Assembly: GCF_029581395.1 (NCBI RefSeq) | Contig: NZ_CP121113.1 | Coordinates: forward strand, 434,001-498,000 | From: Roseinatronobacter sp. S2 | GTDB taxonomy: Bacteria > Pseudomonadota > Alphaproteobacteria > Rhodobacterales > Rhodobacteraceae | Direction of reading: 5' to 3' | DNA: 64,000 nt | Shown: positions 46,801 through 55,459 of the stretch, one piece after another | Layout: every line of letters starts with the position of its first letter | Position numbering within the stretch: position 1 is the stretch's first letter | The notes under the pieces: generated by a model | What the model saw: only the letters and a program-made list of their open reading frames with translations | The model's database searches: none | Told to the model about the DNA's origin: nothing | Made by a program: the position numbers and the translations under genes

Positions 46801-47109
46801 GTTGGCCTTACGGAGCTTGCGGCAGTCTTTTTGAAGACAGAAACCATCGCTCGAGTAAAAGGTCGCAAAGATGGGCGTCATGCAATGGCCGTAGTGGTCG
46901 GAAAAGAGAACGCGGCGCACTCGCTGTTTAGCGAGTTTCAAGTGGCCGATGTTGACTGGGATGATGTCGAAGCCCTTGCTGCCACTCTTGATAGAACGCT
47001 GAGCGAGGCAGATCATCAGCGACGCGAAATCATTCTTGCGGCCTTGATTGAAGTCACCTCTAAATACCTCAATGCTGGCGATGAACGCCGTGTCGGAGAA
47101 CGCGCATGA
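43819..47109 (+). CDS. sspC: Large ATPase SspC
   Basis: The product has 1096 residues. A P-loop GPYGGGKSSLAVALACLFG lies at about residues 54-72 and a Walker B-like segment LLLIMDELGRGLEAA near 154, so it is an AAA/STAND-like ATPase with a long C-terminal part of unknown fold. Its position between sspB and sspD with 4-base overlaps on both sides identifies it as SspC, the ATPase thought to supply energy for sulfur insertion. No stop or frameshift is seen. Confidence 0.85.
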   Translation: MNDPVMITPRFRRSVRIDTDYASATAIDGFYCPASFQAAITFMASHISDTEQGAFTWTGPYGGGKSSLAVALACLFGAPKNIREQAAALFGEPVIAALKSALPYFPSRWDVLPLVTERRSMAVQLAELLDLPSSSNASEILKEIERRTTDRGLLLIMDELGRGLEAAADGEGDLHLLQDIAELAARSQGKFVFLGILHQAFEEYAERLGRKARDSWAKIQGRFVDISISVSLEETVELIGEALGHERAVRKAIPLAEDCVEQLRPVRKKTEAKRMAGKLARTAPLHPLTACLVGPLSRRRFGQNQRSVFSFLSSAEPYGLQDALMKEAVDGYYPPHLLWNYLQANFEAAILSSPDGRRWALAHDVLERCVARGASDLEQKVLKSIAVFELLRDRSGLATNLDTIAISLHESNRTDIETALTRLEQQSEIVYRKHAGIYVLYAGSDFNVEARLGEILSEPTDIDLNMVRLLADLQPMLAKRHHEETGAMRWFEMSIEPVSELEAFKPPKYAQDIIGRIVFALPMDGESQSETIAACESAARSQTCFPLIIGYHADAAKLLDLARELAGLSTLEKTFPELRGDPIARREIDARIAEVRQKLEEILNGLIDECQWFVVDHEAQRLTKRLLNEQLSALADAIFNEGPLLRNELLNCSEPSSNAVSARTKLMKRMAMRGSEVDLGFDGKNYPAERGLYISLLQETGIHVDGEYNAPKEGDTLYPLWRTADNLLLSEQGVVGADEIIHAWGQTPIGLKAGLAPVFLVAYILSRRDRVALYGEGIFQANFNELCVEFLARNSKDIGLRRVEMEGFVGDTLERLGSLLKIKGATEPLIVARSIIGEFDALVPWTSRTQSLSPQTLKVREILKRASDPNKLLFDDLPRLTKPLPDGNFDANATALLLRDALAEMRAAYPKVLDDLKDLMLKELDVRSQSDDAFKSLRDRADNIRHIGGDLRLEAFVGRLTQFHGTREDMEGLAGVAVNKLPRDWNDGDRERAAVGLTELAAVFLKTETIARVKGRKDGRHAMAVVVGKENAAHSLFSEFQVADVDWDDVEALAATLDRTLSEADHQRREIILAALIEVTSKYLNAGDERRVGERA

Positions 47110-47939
47110 CAACTACCCGACACGTTTTAGGACTCTCAGGTGGGCGCGACAGTGCTGCGTTGGCCATCTTCATGCGCCAGAGACATCCAGAGATCGAGAT
47201 CGACTATTTCTTCACCGATACCGGCAAAGAGCTACCCGAAGTGTACGAGTATTTGACACGCCTTGAGGGCTATCTCGGCAAACCGATACTTCGGTTGAAT
47301 CCTGATCGAGACTTTGACTATTGGTTGAAAAGCTACAAAAGCTATCTGCCCTCAGCACAGTCACGATGGTGCACCCGCCAACTCAAGCTACGACCCTTCG
47401 AAAAGTGGGTTCACGAGTTTCTAGACGCTGGCGAAACGGTCATCTCCTATGTCGCGATCCGCAGTGATGAGGAGTATCGTCAGGGATATCAATCGAACAA
47501 AGAGAAGTTGCTGATCAGATTGCCGTTCAAAGATGCCAGTATCGACAAGCCGGGGGTCATCGAAATTCTTGAAGGCTCGGGCCTAGGACTTCCAGATTAC
47601 TACAAATGGCGTAGTCGCAGTGGCTGTACGTTCTGTTTCTTCCAACAGAAAATTGAGTGGGTGCGTCTGAAAAAAGAACATCCAGACGCCTTCGAGGAAG
47701 CAAAGCGATATGAGAAAAACGCCATTGAGCATGGCTCGCCCTTCACTTGGAGCCAAGGTGAATCACTTGCCGATCTTGAGCAACCAGAACGGCAGGAACA
47801 GATTAGGCAGGATCACGAAAAACGAGTGGCCCGAGCACGCACGCGACTGCAAGCGAACCCCTTGCGCCCAGACACTACTTTGGATTTGGATGATGTGTAT
47901 GGCAGCGCAGCCAAAGCCTGTCTGACTTGCCATAAGTAA
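47106..47939 (+). CDS. sspD: PAPS reductase-like ATP pyrophosphatase SspD
   Basis: The product has 277 residues. The PP-loop SGGRDSAALAIFM opens the protein, followed by FFTDTGKELPEVYEYL. Cysteines for an Fe-S cluster or sulfur relay lie in SRWCTRQLKLRPFEKW, SGCTFCFFQQKIEW and ACLTCHK at the C terminus. The DndC/SspD group activates the DNA backbone or carries the sulfur for phosphorothioation. The start overlaps sspC; 39 bases separate it from the twin-GHKL gene in the same direction. Confidence 0.9.
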   Translation: MTTTRHVLGLSGGRDSAALAIFMRQRHPEIEIDYFFTDTGKELPEVYEYLTRLEGYLGKPILRLNPDRDFDYWLKSYKSYLPSAQSRWCTRQLKLRPFEKWVHEFLDAGETVISYVAIRSDEEYRQGYQSNKEKLLIRLPFKDASIDKPGVIEILEGSGLGLPDYYKWRSRSGCTFCFFQQKIEWVRLKKEHPDAFEEAKRYEKNAIEHGSPFTWSQGESLADLEQPERQEQIRQDHEKRVARARTRLQANPLRPDTTLDLDDVYGSAAKACLTCHK

Positions 47940-49320
47940 TTGTATACAAGATAGAGATTTCTGACTTAAGGTCACTACATGTTCAAAGTAACTGCACGTA
48001 CTGTATTGGAACTGGGATCCGAGCTCATAAGCTCGGATATAATCGCGTTTTACGAACTAATTAAGAACGGATTTGATGCTGGCTCAAAAAAGGGCGTGGA
48101 CATTCGCTTCGTCATCCCACTTAGACGAAATGCATATCTCCGTCTCAAGTCTCAAGTCGCAACCGAAATTGACCTTGATGATCTCAAAGAGAACTTGCGA
48201 AACTTGCTTGACTCCGGCTGTTCCAAGGAGGCTCTGCAGCCCTTTGACAAGGTATTGGCCGCAAGAACCAAAAAGATGTTTCTGCTGGCTTTAACCGAAG
48301 CATATCGAGGTGCCAATGTTATCGTCGTTTCAGATCAGGGCAAAGGCATGTCTTTGGCTGAACTCGGTGATAACTATCTCACAATAGGAACGCCGAGCCG
48401 GAAGCGCAGTGTTGATGATGCTATGAAGCACACGATCATTGAAGACGATGACATTCCGCCTCCTTACTTAGGTGAAAAAGGAATTGGGCGCCTGTCGGCG
48501 ATGCGATTGGGTGAGCGGCTACTTCTTGCTACTGCCCGCAATACTGATGCACATTTGAATGTACTGGATATCGACTGGCGCTCCTTTAGTGATCTCGATG
48601 CGATGGTCGAGGACACCCAGATAAAACCTAAACGTGGTGACAAAAAAAAAGACCCGACGTACAGCGGCACAACACTGTCCATTAGCGATCTATCTGAGGA
48701 TTGGACACGTACAAAGCTCGAATTACTTGCCGAGCACGACTTTGCAAGACTTGTAGATCCGTTCAATGACCCAAAGAAACGTCCACGTATTGCACTATAT
48801 TGGAATGAAGACAGAATCTCTATACCTTGGATGGATAAAATACTTCTAAGACACTCCCATGCGACAGTAGAAGCCACTTATCGTATCAGCGAAGACGGGC
48901 CGAGACTCTCCTATCGGATGGAAGCGCGTAAATTGGGATTTGATCATCCTCAGGAAATTGATGAGGGAACCTTGTCACTTCCTGACCTCGTCGGGTCCAT
49001 TATCGGCAAGGACGATATTTTTCCAGTCGAATCTTTAACGTCTTTGGGACCGTTTCGATTTAATGCATATTGGTATAACCGCAGGATGCTTGGCGGCATC
49101 GAGGGCCTAGGGGATCAGAAACATGTGCGCGAACTTCAGCGCCGATGGTCTGGGATAATGATGTTTCGCGATAGTTTTCGGGTTTTCCCATATGGCGACG
49201 ATGACGATGACTGGCTAGGGCTGGACCGAAAAGCTTTGGGAAGTCCTGGGTATTCACTAAATAAAGCACAGTTTGTAGGACATGTGCGCATTAGCCGACT
49301 ACGCAACCCGTTTCTCTTAG

Positions 49321-50688
49321 CAGGGCGCTGAAATAGTCCCTGAGCCGGAAGGCTGTCCCTTCATCAGGGCTGGGTCGGGGGATTGCGATGTCTGTCGGCG
49401 CGTTCGACATACGCGCCAGGTGCGGTTCTTCCGCGTCACACAGCCAGCAACCGGGGCAGTCTTGCGAGGTTGTTGGCGGCCATTGTCAGGATGAACCGCG
49501 ACCGGACGCGATCGACGCCGCGATACATGGTCTGTGCCATGCCGCCGACGGTTTTCGCCCAGCCGAACGCCTCTTCAATTTTCTTTCGGTGCTTCTGGGA
49601 CAGGGCGTAACCGGCATGTCGGGTGGTTCGGCCATCGATTGCTGAATATCTCGTTTTCTGGGCGATATGGGGCGTGACGCAGGCTTTGCGCAGGTCGGCA
49701 ACGAACCCACCCGCGTCATACCCCTTGTCGGCCCCCAGCGTCATCTGCCGGGTCGATCCAGGGGAATGGCGATGAACCATGTCCAGGGCGGCCGTACGTT
49801 CGGCATGGCCGTCAGCCTGGGTCAGGTCGCCTTGCACGATCAGCCCACTCCGGTTCTCCATCAGCGCATGCCCGATGAAGCAAAGCATCGCCCCGGTGCC
49901 CGGGGGACTTCTTGTAAAGGCGCGCGTCCGGGTCGGTGGTCGAGGCGTGGGTGGCATTGGACCGTTTCTCGCCCTTGAAATCGACTTCGGCATTGCGGTG
50001 GGGTTTGGTGGTGCGGGGCATCGGGTCGGTCTCGGTTGGGGTCTCGGAAGGCGCGGGCTCAAGCGTGGCATCTGGGGCGAGTGGATCGCATGGCCCGTCA
50101 TCGTCAGGCGGGGTGGTCTCTGCCTTCGGCTGGAAGCTCTTCATCGACGCCCAAGCCTTCACCAGCGTGCCATCGACCGAGAAGTGGTCGTCCGACAGAA
50201 GCGGCGCGACCTCGCGATGGGCCAGAATCGCCGCCATCACCTTGCGCGACATCTGCGTGCTCAGCAGCCGGTCGCGGTTCTTCGTGAAGACGGTCGGGAC
50301 CCAGACGGGATCATCGATACCCAGCCCGACAAACCAGCGGAACATCAGGTTGTAATTCATCTGCTCCATCAACTGACGCTCGGATCGGACCGAGAACAGG
50401 AGTTGCAGCAGGCTGGCCCGGATCAGCCGTTCCGGCGGGATCGAAGGGCGGCCGAAATCGGTGTAAAGCGCCTCGAACTCGGCATCGAGACTGGCGAGCG
50501 CGTCATTCACCACCTGACGGATCTTGCGCAAAGGGTGCCGCACCGGAATGCGCTCCTCCAGATCAACATAGCTGAACAGCGACCCGCTCGTCCCGTCCGT
50601 CCCGCGCATCGTCACCCCCGCCGTTACAGTGCAAAGAGTGAATCATGTTCTCAAACCGCTGTCGAGACAGGACTATTTCAGCGGCCTG
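49321..50688 (-). mobile_element. IS element, copy 1 (1368 bases)
   Basis: The ends are CAGGGCGCTGAAATAG and, inverted, CAGGCCGCTGAAATAG. TTAG flanks both sides (49317-49320, 50689-50692), which is the target duplication. The transposase lies on the minus strand. The family is IS5/IS1182-like by the DDE transposase pattern. It is the inverted twin of 60952-62317, from which it differs by two single-base indels and at least one substitution. Confidence 0.93.
49436..50609 (-). CDS. IS5/IS1182-like transposase, in two frames
   Basis: The N-terminal frame (from ATG 50609) has DUF772-like helices and the first catalytic D in DDHFSVDGTLVKAWAS. The C-terminal frame carries MTLGADKGYDAGGF with the second D and KIEEAFGWAKTVGGMAQTMY with the final E. 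The frames join only by a +1 shift at about TCCCCCGGGCACC, near residue 235. Either this is a programmed frameshift at a C-run, as some IS use, or both copies descend from a broken ancestor. Fused length would be 390 residues. Confidence 0.8.
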
Positions 50689-51719
50689 TTAGACCAAACG
50701 AACCGCGAAGGTCTTCGTGCAACACCGGAACAACAAGTTCTGGTGGGAATACTTCAACATATTATCCAAGGCCTCTTCAGAGGGTTTCTTCGCGAAATGG
50801 ACCGACGCTACAAACGTCAGCCACTTGATCTATCTACTATCGAGACTGAGATCAAAAGTTTAGAAACGCGCGCCACGATTGCCTTAAAGCAGATTCGGCA
50901 GCATGTGCCCCATGAGGATGAAGAACTGTATGTTGATCTCCAGCATGCATTTTTTGAGTTCAAGGAGCTTACGGAAAGAGCTCAAAGGAAAATTAAAGAA
51001 GTTGAAGAAGATAGTAGACAGATGACCCAAATGGCGGGCGTAGGTTTGATGGTCGAAGTGGTAGCACACGAGCTTGCAAGATCATCTGAATCCGCGCTCA
51101 AAACCCTTGAAGCTCTGAGAGGACAAGAGCTTCCAGACTCAGCGCGCGCCCACTTTGAAACCCTTCGTGCTGAGATGAAGAGCGTGAGCAAACGACTGCG
51201 TGTCCTCGATCCACTAAGCGTTTCCGGGCGACAGCGATCAGAAACATTCGATCTTGAGCATTTGATCGACGAACTTGAAGAGGGGCATCGCGCGCAGTTT
51301 GAGAGGCACGGCGTTGACTTCAAATTCGTACCAACAGAAAAACCTCTACGTATACGTGCAGTGAAAGGTATGATAGTTCAAGTTCTCGAGAACCTAATTT
51401 CGAACTCGATCTATTGGATGGACATCAAGTCCAAGAGAGAAAGCAGCTTTACTCCACAAATCAAAATTGAGTTGGAAACAGACCCAATTTCCTTTACTTA
51501 TCAAGACAATGGTTCAGGTATCGCTTTGGAGAACGCTGAGAAGGTATTTCGGCCGTTCTGGTCATTAAAGGAGAAGACCAAACGACGTGGGCTTGGTCTA
51601 TTTATTGCAAGGGAATGTATAGAGTATCACAACGGCACATTGAAACTCGATACCTCTAATATTGGCGACGCTAAACGCTTGAATAAATTTATTGTTGAAC
51701 TTCCCGAAAGTGCCAGAGC

Positions 51720-53666
51720 ATGAACGCGGTGCAACTCTTAAACGACCGAGGAATAGCAAGCGCGCTCATCATAGACGACGGTTACGATGAGGTTCCAACT
51801 TCAGCAGACCTCTCTACGAACGTAGAGGGTTGGCGCAATTTTATTGCCGACTTTTCGATTCACGCAGATGTCCTCTCTGAGGTTTTTCCCGACCATGGGA
51901 AGGTAGAAGTTGATGATCTAATCAAGCGTGACGACTTTGTTGCAGCGCTTTGGCATCATCGTACTAAACTTGATGCAGACACACAGGAAGAACTGTTTGG
52001 GAATTTCTCTCGTGACAAGAGCAATGACCTAACGTTTCTCTCGGGCTTGGAGGACAAGCTGAGGGGCTTTGGTATTCAGCCTATCGCTGTTGGAAGAGAC
52101 GCAGACATCCCCAATCAAAATACCGTTCCGCTCATTTTTGTTGATCTCTTTCTTGATGGTGCCTAAAATGATGCATCTGAAGAGCGTTCCATTAAACGGA
52201 TTCTTGCGATAATTGAAGGACGCAGAGATGATCCTCCGCTTATTGTGCTTATGTCTCGGAGCACACGGCTTGAGCAACGAAAAGAAGAGTTTCGTCGAAA
52301 ATCCAAGTTACTTGGGGCGATGTTCAGGGTTGCCACAAAAAGAAGCTTGGATGATATTGACGTTCTCACGCGTGTGCTGTCCCGCTTAGCTCAACATAGG
52401 CTAGACGCTCTAAAGATAGCGAAACTTTTGCATGTGTGGGACGAAGGTCTAATTGGAGCTCGCACACGCTTTATGGAATCTGTGCGAAAGCTTGATCTAA
52501 CCGATTACGCACAAATCCGTGATTTGCTTTTGAATTTTGAAGGCCAGCCACTGGGTAGCTACTTGATTGATGTTTTTGATCGTGTACTTCAACATGAAAT
52601 CGAGAGAGATTCTGATCTGATAGCGGCGGCGGCTGATGTAAACACGGTTAACTTAGAAAGGTACCTAGCTCCGAACATTTCAGGTTCGCCTGATCTGCAA
52701 GAACTAGTTTATAGAACAATTTACCACAATCCCGAACGTTTGAATGTTAAGGGTGATGACGGGGACCTTCCGATTTCATTTGGGGATTTACTTGTCGACA
52801 AGAGAGTTTTTGAAGAGTCTTCAAATCTCACTCTTCCTTTTGATGTTATGGTGGTTCTGACGGCAGCCTGCGATTTGGTCCGAAATGGTGTGGATCACAT
52901 CTTGCTGCTTCAGGGAAAGTTGAAGCCATTGGAGCCAACTGCGTGGAGCTACGACAACAAGGCAATTCGTACGCCAATTATTTCTTTCACAGACGGACGC
53001 CGTTTTGGGATCAGTTGGACCATTAAGGCCGTAACGGGTTGGTCGCGAGAGGATGTGAAGGTGCACTTATCTGATGATGGCGGCTTTATCAAGCATGCAA
53101 GATTACGTGAGAGCGTTGCACTCGAACTGCAGCAGAAGATGTTATCCAACTTGGGTAGAGTTGGACAAATTGCACCAATGCCTGCTTGTTTCCCAGTAGC
53201 TATCCAACTTTACAGGCCAAACACTGATGGTGAATGGATTGAACTCGCGTCTGAATTGTTATCAAGTCGTGGTGGTGTGATCTTTGTAGGGCGTGACGAT
53301 GACAGTAAACCCAACGCAAGGTTGGTGATTGCGGAGGACGTCTGCGAGGAAATTGCGATGTTAATCAATACTTTGACGGATGATGATGTGCCGAAGATAG
53401 GCCGACCAAGTTTAGCAAGGATAAAGGCTAGCCAAGGCTTATTAACAAATCTCGAACAAGGCCTAAATGTGTCTGGATTGAAGAAGGAACTTCTAGAAAT
53501 TAGGGCCACGGTGGACCTTGGCGACGGTCCCAAAGAAGAGGTTGTAGCATTTGTCACTCGTGGTGCGGATCCTACGAAGATCAATAGTCAGGCGTGTAAG
53601 CGTGCTGTCATTGCATTGATCATTTCTGAACAAGTAAATGTCTTAGTACCGGTGGGGGCTGGTTAA
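51720..53666 (+). pseudogene. Pseudo-receiver domain protein with an in-frame stop
   Basis: The frame from ATG 51720 to 53666 would give about 647 residues, but TAA stands at codon 149 (52164-52166), after PLIFVDLFLDGA and before NDASEERSIKRILAI, both in the same frame. The first 200 residues have receiver-like elements: acidic pair in SALIIDDGYDEVP, phospho-acceptor-like aspartate in FVDLFLDG, IVLMSRS and a late lysine. The remaining 430 residues are unassigned and contain VVLTAACDLVRNGVDHILLL. Its overlap with the twin-GHKL gene suggests a two-component-like pair. Re-initiation at ATG 52245 is possible. The gene is AT-richer than the ssp genes. Confidence 0.75.
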
Positions 53667-53788
53667 AAAGCGTCTATAGTCAATTATTTACTGTCCATTT
53701 GGAGGTGGCTCGAACCTACCACAAAATCATAGATTTAGCGATCTCGATTTGATTTCGATTAACACGCCCCCATATCAATCAATAGTAT

Positions 53789-55459
53789 ATGTTGAAACCG
53801 CCACGGGAATTAAAGGTAATGCGAGTGACAAGTTCATCACCAGGTATTTCTCTGAGAGCACTGCTAATGATTGCAAAATCGAAGGCGGTTCAGGGGCTAC
53901 TTCCATCGTCAGTGATTGAACTTATGGAAAGAATGTCTCCAGGGTTTTTGGATACTCCGGAGGTAAATCGCGTTGCGGCAGCAATTCTTGACCCAGCAGA
54001 ATTGCTTCTTGATAATGCTACTCGATTGAAAATTATCAGACTACTGCCGCTGGCCAAAGCGCGTGAACTCTGTACGACCCTTGGCCTCACAATAGAGCGA
54101 AGCCCCTATGAAGCCATAGAGACAGAGATCGCCGAGATTGGTCTCGTCCAACTTTTCGATTTTTTTGGGATCGTCGACGATCCACGTGCACCAAAATTTG
54201 CTCCTCCTTCATCGCAAAATGTGCCTGTTGCTTATGGCCTGTTTCCGCACCAACGAGTTGCCGCTAGGAAGGTTGCAGCTGCGTTAGCAAAACCTCCGCG
54301 CAAAGTTGTGCTTCACATGCCAACCGGCGCCGGAAAAACACGTACTGCTATGCATCTAGCCGCCCGACACTTGCGCGAGTATGGACCAACGGTGATCATT
54401 TGGCTGGCACAAAACCGGGAGCTGTTGGATCAGGCTGCAGAAGAGTTTGAAAAAGCATGGACATCACTAGGTGATCGCGATGTGCAGCTTATGAGGTTCT
54501 GGGGAAGCAAGCGCGCGCCACTTGCGGATCTAGATGACGGATTACTTGTCGCGGGCTTGGCAAAGATGGCAGCATTAGACGCCAAGGATGCCAACTCAAT
54601 CCTAACTCTCGCGGATCGAGCTTCACTGATCGTTATTGACGAAGCTCACCAAGCAATCGCGCCGACTTACGCCCGTGTTTTGCGGGCATTGAATTCAAAA
54701 CGCCCTAACAATGCTCTCCTCGGCCTTACAGCCACGCCGGGGCGTACTTGGTCGGAGATTGACGAAGACAAGCGCCTTTCCGATTTTTTTGAAGGGCAGA
54801 AGGTCGTTCTCGAAATCGACGGATATGATGACCCGGTGACTTTCCTTATGGATCAAGAGTATCTGGCTCGGCCCAGTTTTCGCCAGCTAAAAGCACCGAC
54901 AGAAATCTGCCTCAGCAAGGCTGATATTCGCTCACTGGAAAATGACCCGGACTTCACTAACGATCTTCTAGAAAAAGTTGGTCTCGACGCCGCGCGTAAC
55001 GAAGTCATCTTATCAGAAATTTTTGATGCCTTGATGCGCCATGACCGCATAATTGTATTTACCCCATCGGTAGAGAACGCACGGCTGCTGCAGGCGATGC
55101 TGACCATTAAGAACGTAGAAGCCCTTTTTGTCGCTGGAGAAACAGACGGCGGCGAACGAGAACGTCGTATCAAGCGCTAAAAGTCTAGTGGGGTCGGCAA
55201 GATCGTCATGTTGAACTATGGCGTGCTTACCACTGGATTCGACGCTCCACGCACGAGCTGCGCGATTATAGCGCGGCCAACTAAGTCACTTGTTCTGTAC
55301 AGTCAAATGGTCGGTCGGGCGACCCGAGGTGTTCGTGCCGGTGGCAACAAAGAAGCTGAGATCATTACCGTTATAGATCCCGATCTACCTGGGTTTGGCA
55401 GCGTGGCGGAAGCATTTCAAAACTGGGAGGATGTCTGGCATGAACCAGATTACGGCTAA
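53789..55459 (+). pseudogene. SF2 DEAH helicase with an in-frame stop
   Basis: The protein of 556 codons has the SF2 motifs: HMPTGAGKTRTAMHL (I), WLAQNRELLDQ (Ia), VIDEAHQAIAPTY (II, DEAH), LGLTATPGRTW (III), IVFTPSVENARLLQ (IV), LTTGFDAPRTSC (V) and YSQMVGRATRGVR (VI). TAA at codon 464 (55178-55180) separates ERRIKR from KSSGVGKIVMLNYG in one frame; relatives carry an aromatic residue at that place as far as I remember. Motifs V and VI are thus cut off. ATG 53819, behind AAAGG, is an alternative start. A GHKL-MORC gene overlaps its end by 20 bases, as in restriction-like systems that pair SF2 helicases with MORC ATPases. Confidence 0.85.

Larger units (their letters stand above)
47979..51723 (+). 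pseudogene. Twin-GHKL ATPase interrupted by an IS element
   Basis: Removing the IS (49321-50688) and one TTAG restores a continuous 790-residue frame across ...SRLRNPFLLDQTNREGLR. The N-terminal half is an Hsp90/MutL-like GHKL ATPase: AFYELIKNGFDAGSKKG, VVSDQGKGMSLAEL, YLGEKGIGRLSAMRLGERLL. The C-terminal half is a histidine-kinase-like module with a helical dimerisation region (VEVVAHELARSSESALKTLE), NLISNSIYWM, YQDNGSGIALEN and RGLGLFIARECIEYHNG. The next gene encodes a receiver-like protein and overlaps by 4 bases, so the two are probably partners. Split as it is, an N-terminal piece of about 450 residues and an IS-initiated C-terminal piece could still be made. Confidence 0.85.

Noticed and set aside
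43819..47109. Open frames on the other strand of sspC
   Set aside because: They are short, lack ribosome sites and are shadows of the 1096-residue gene.
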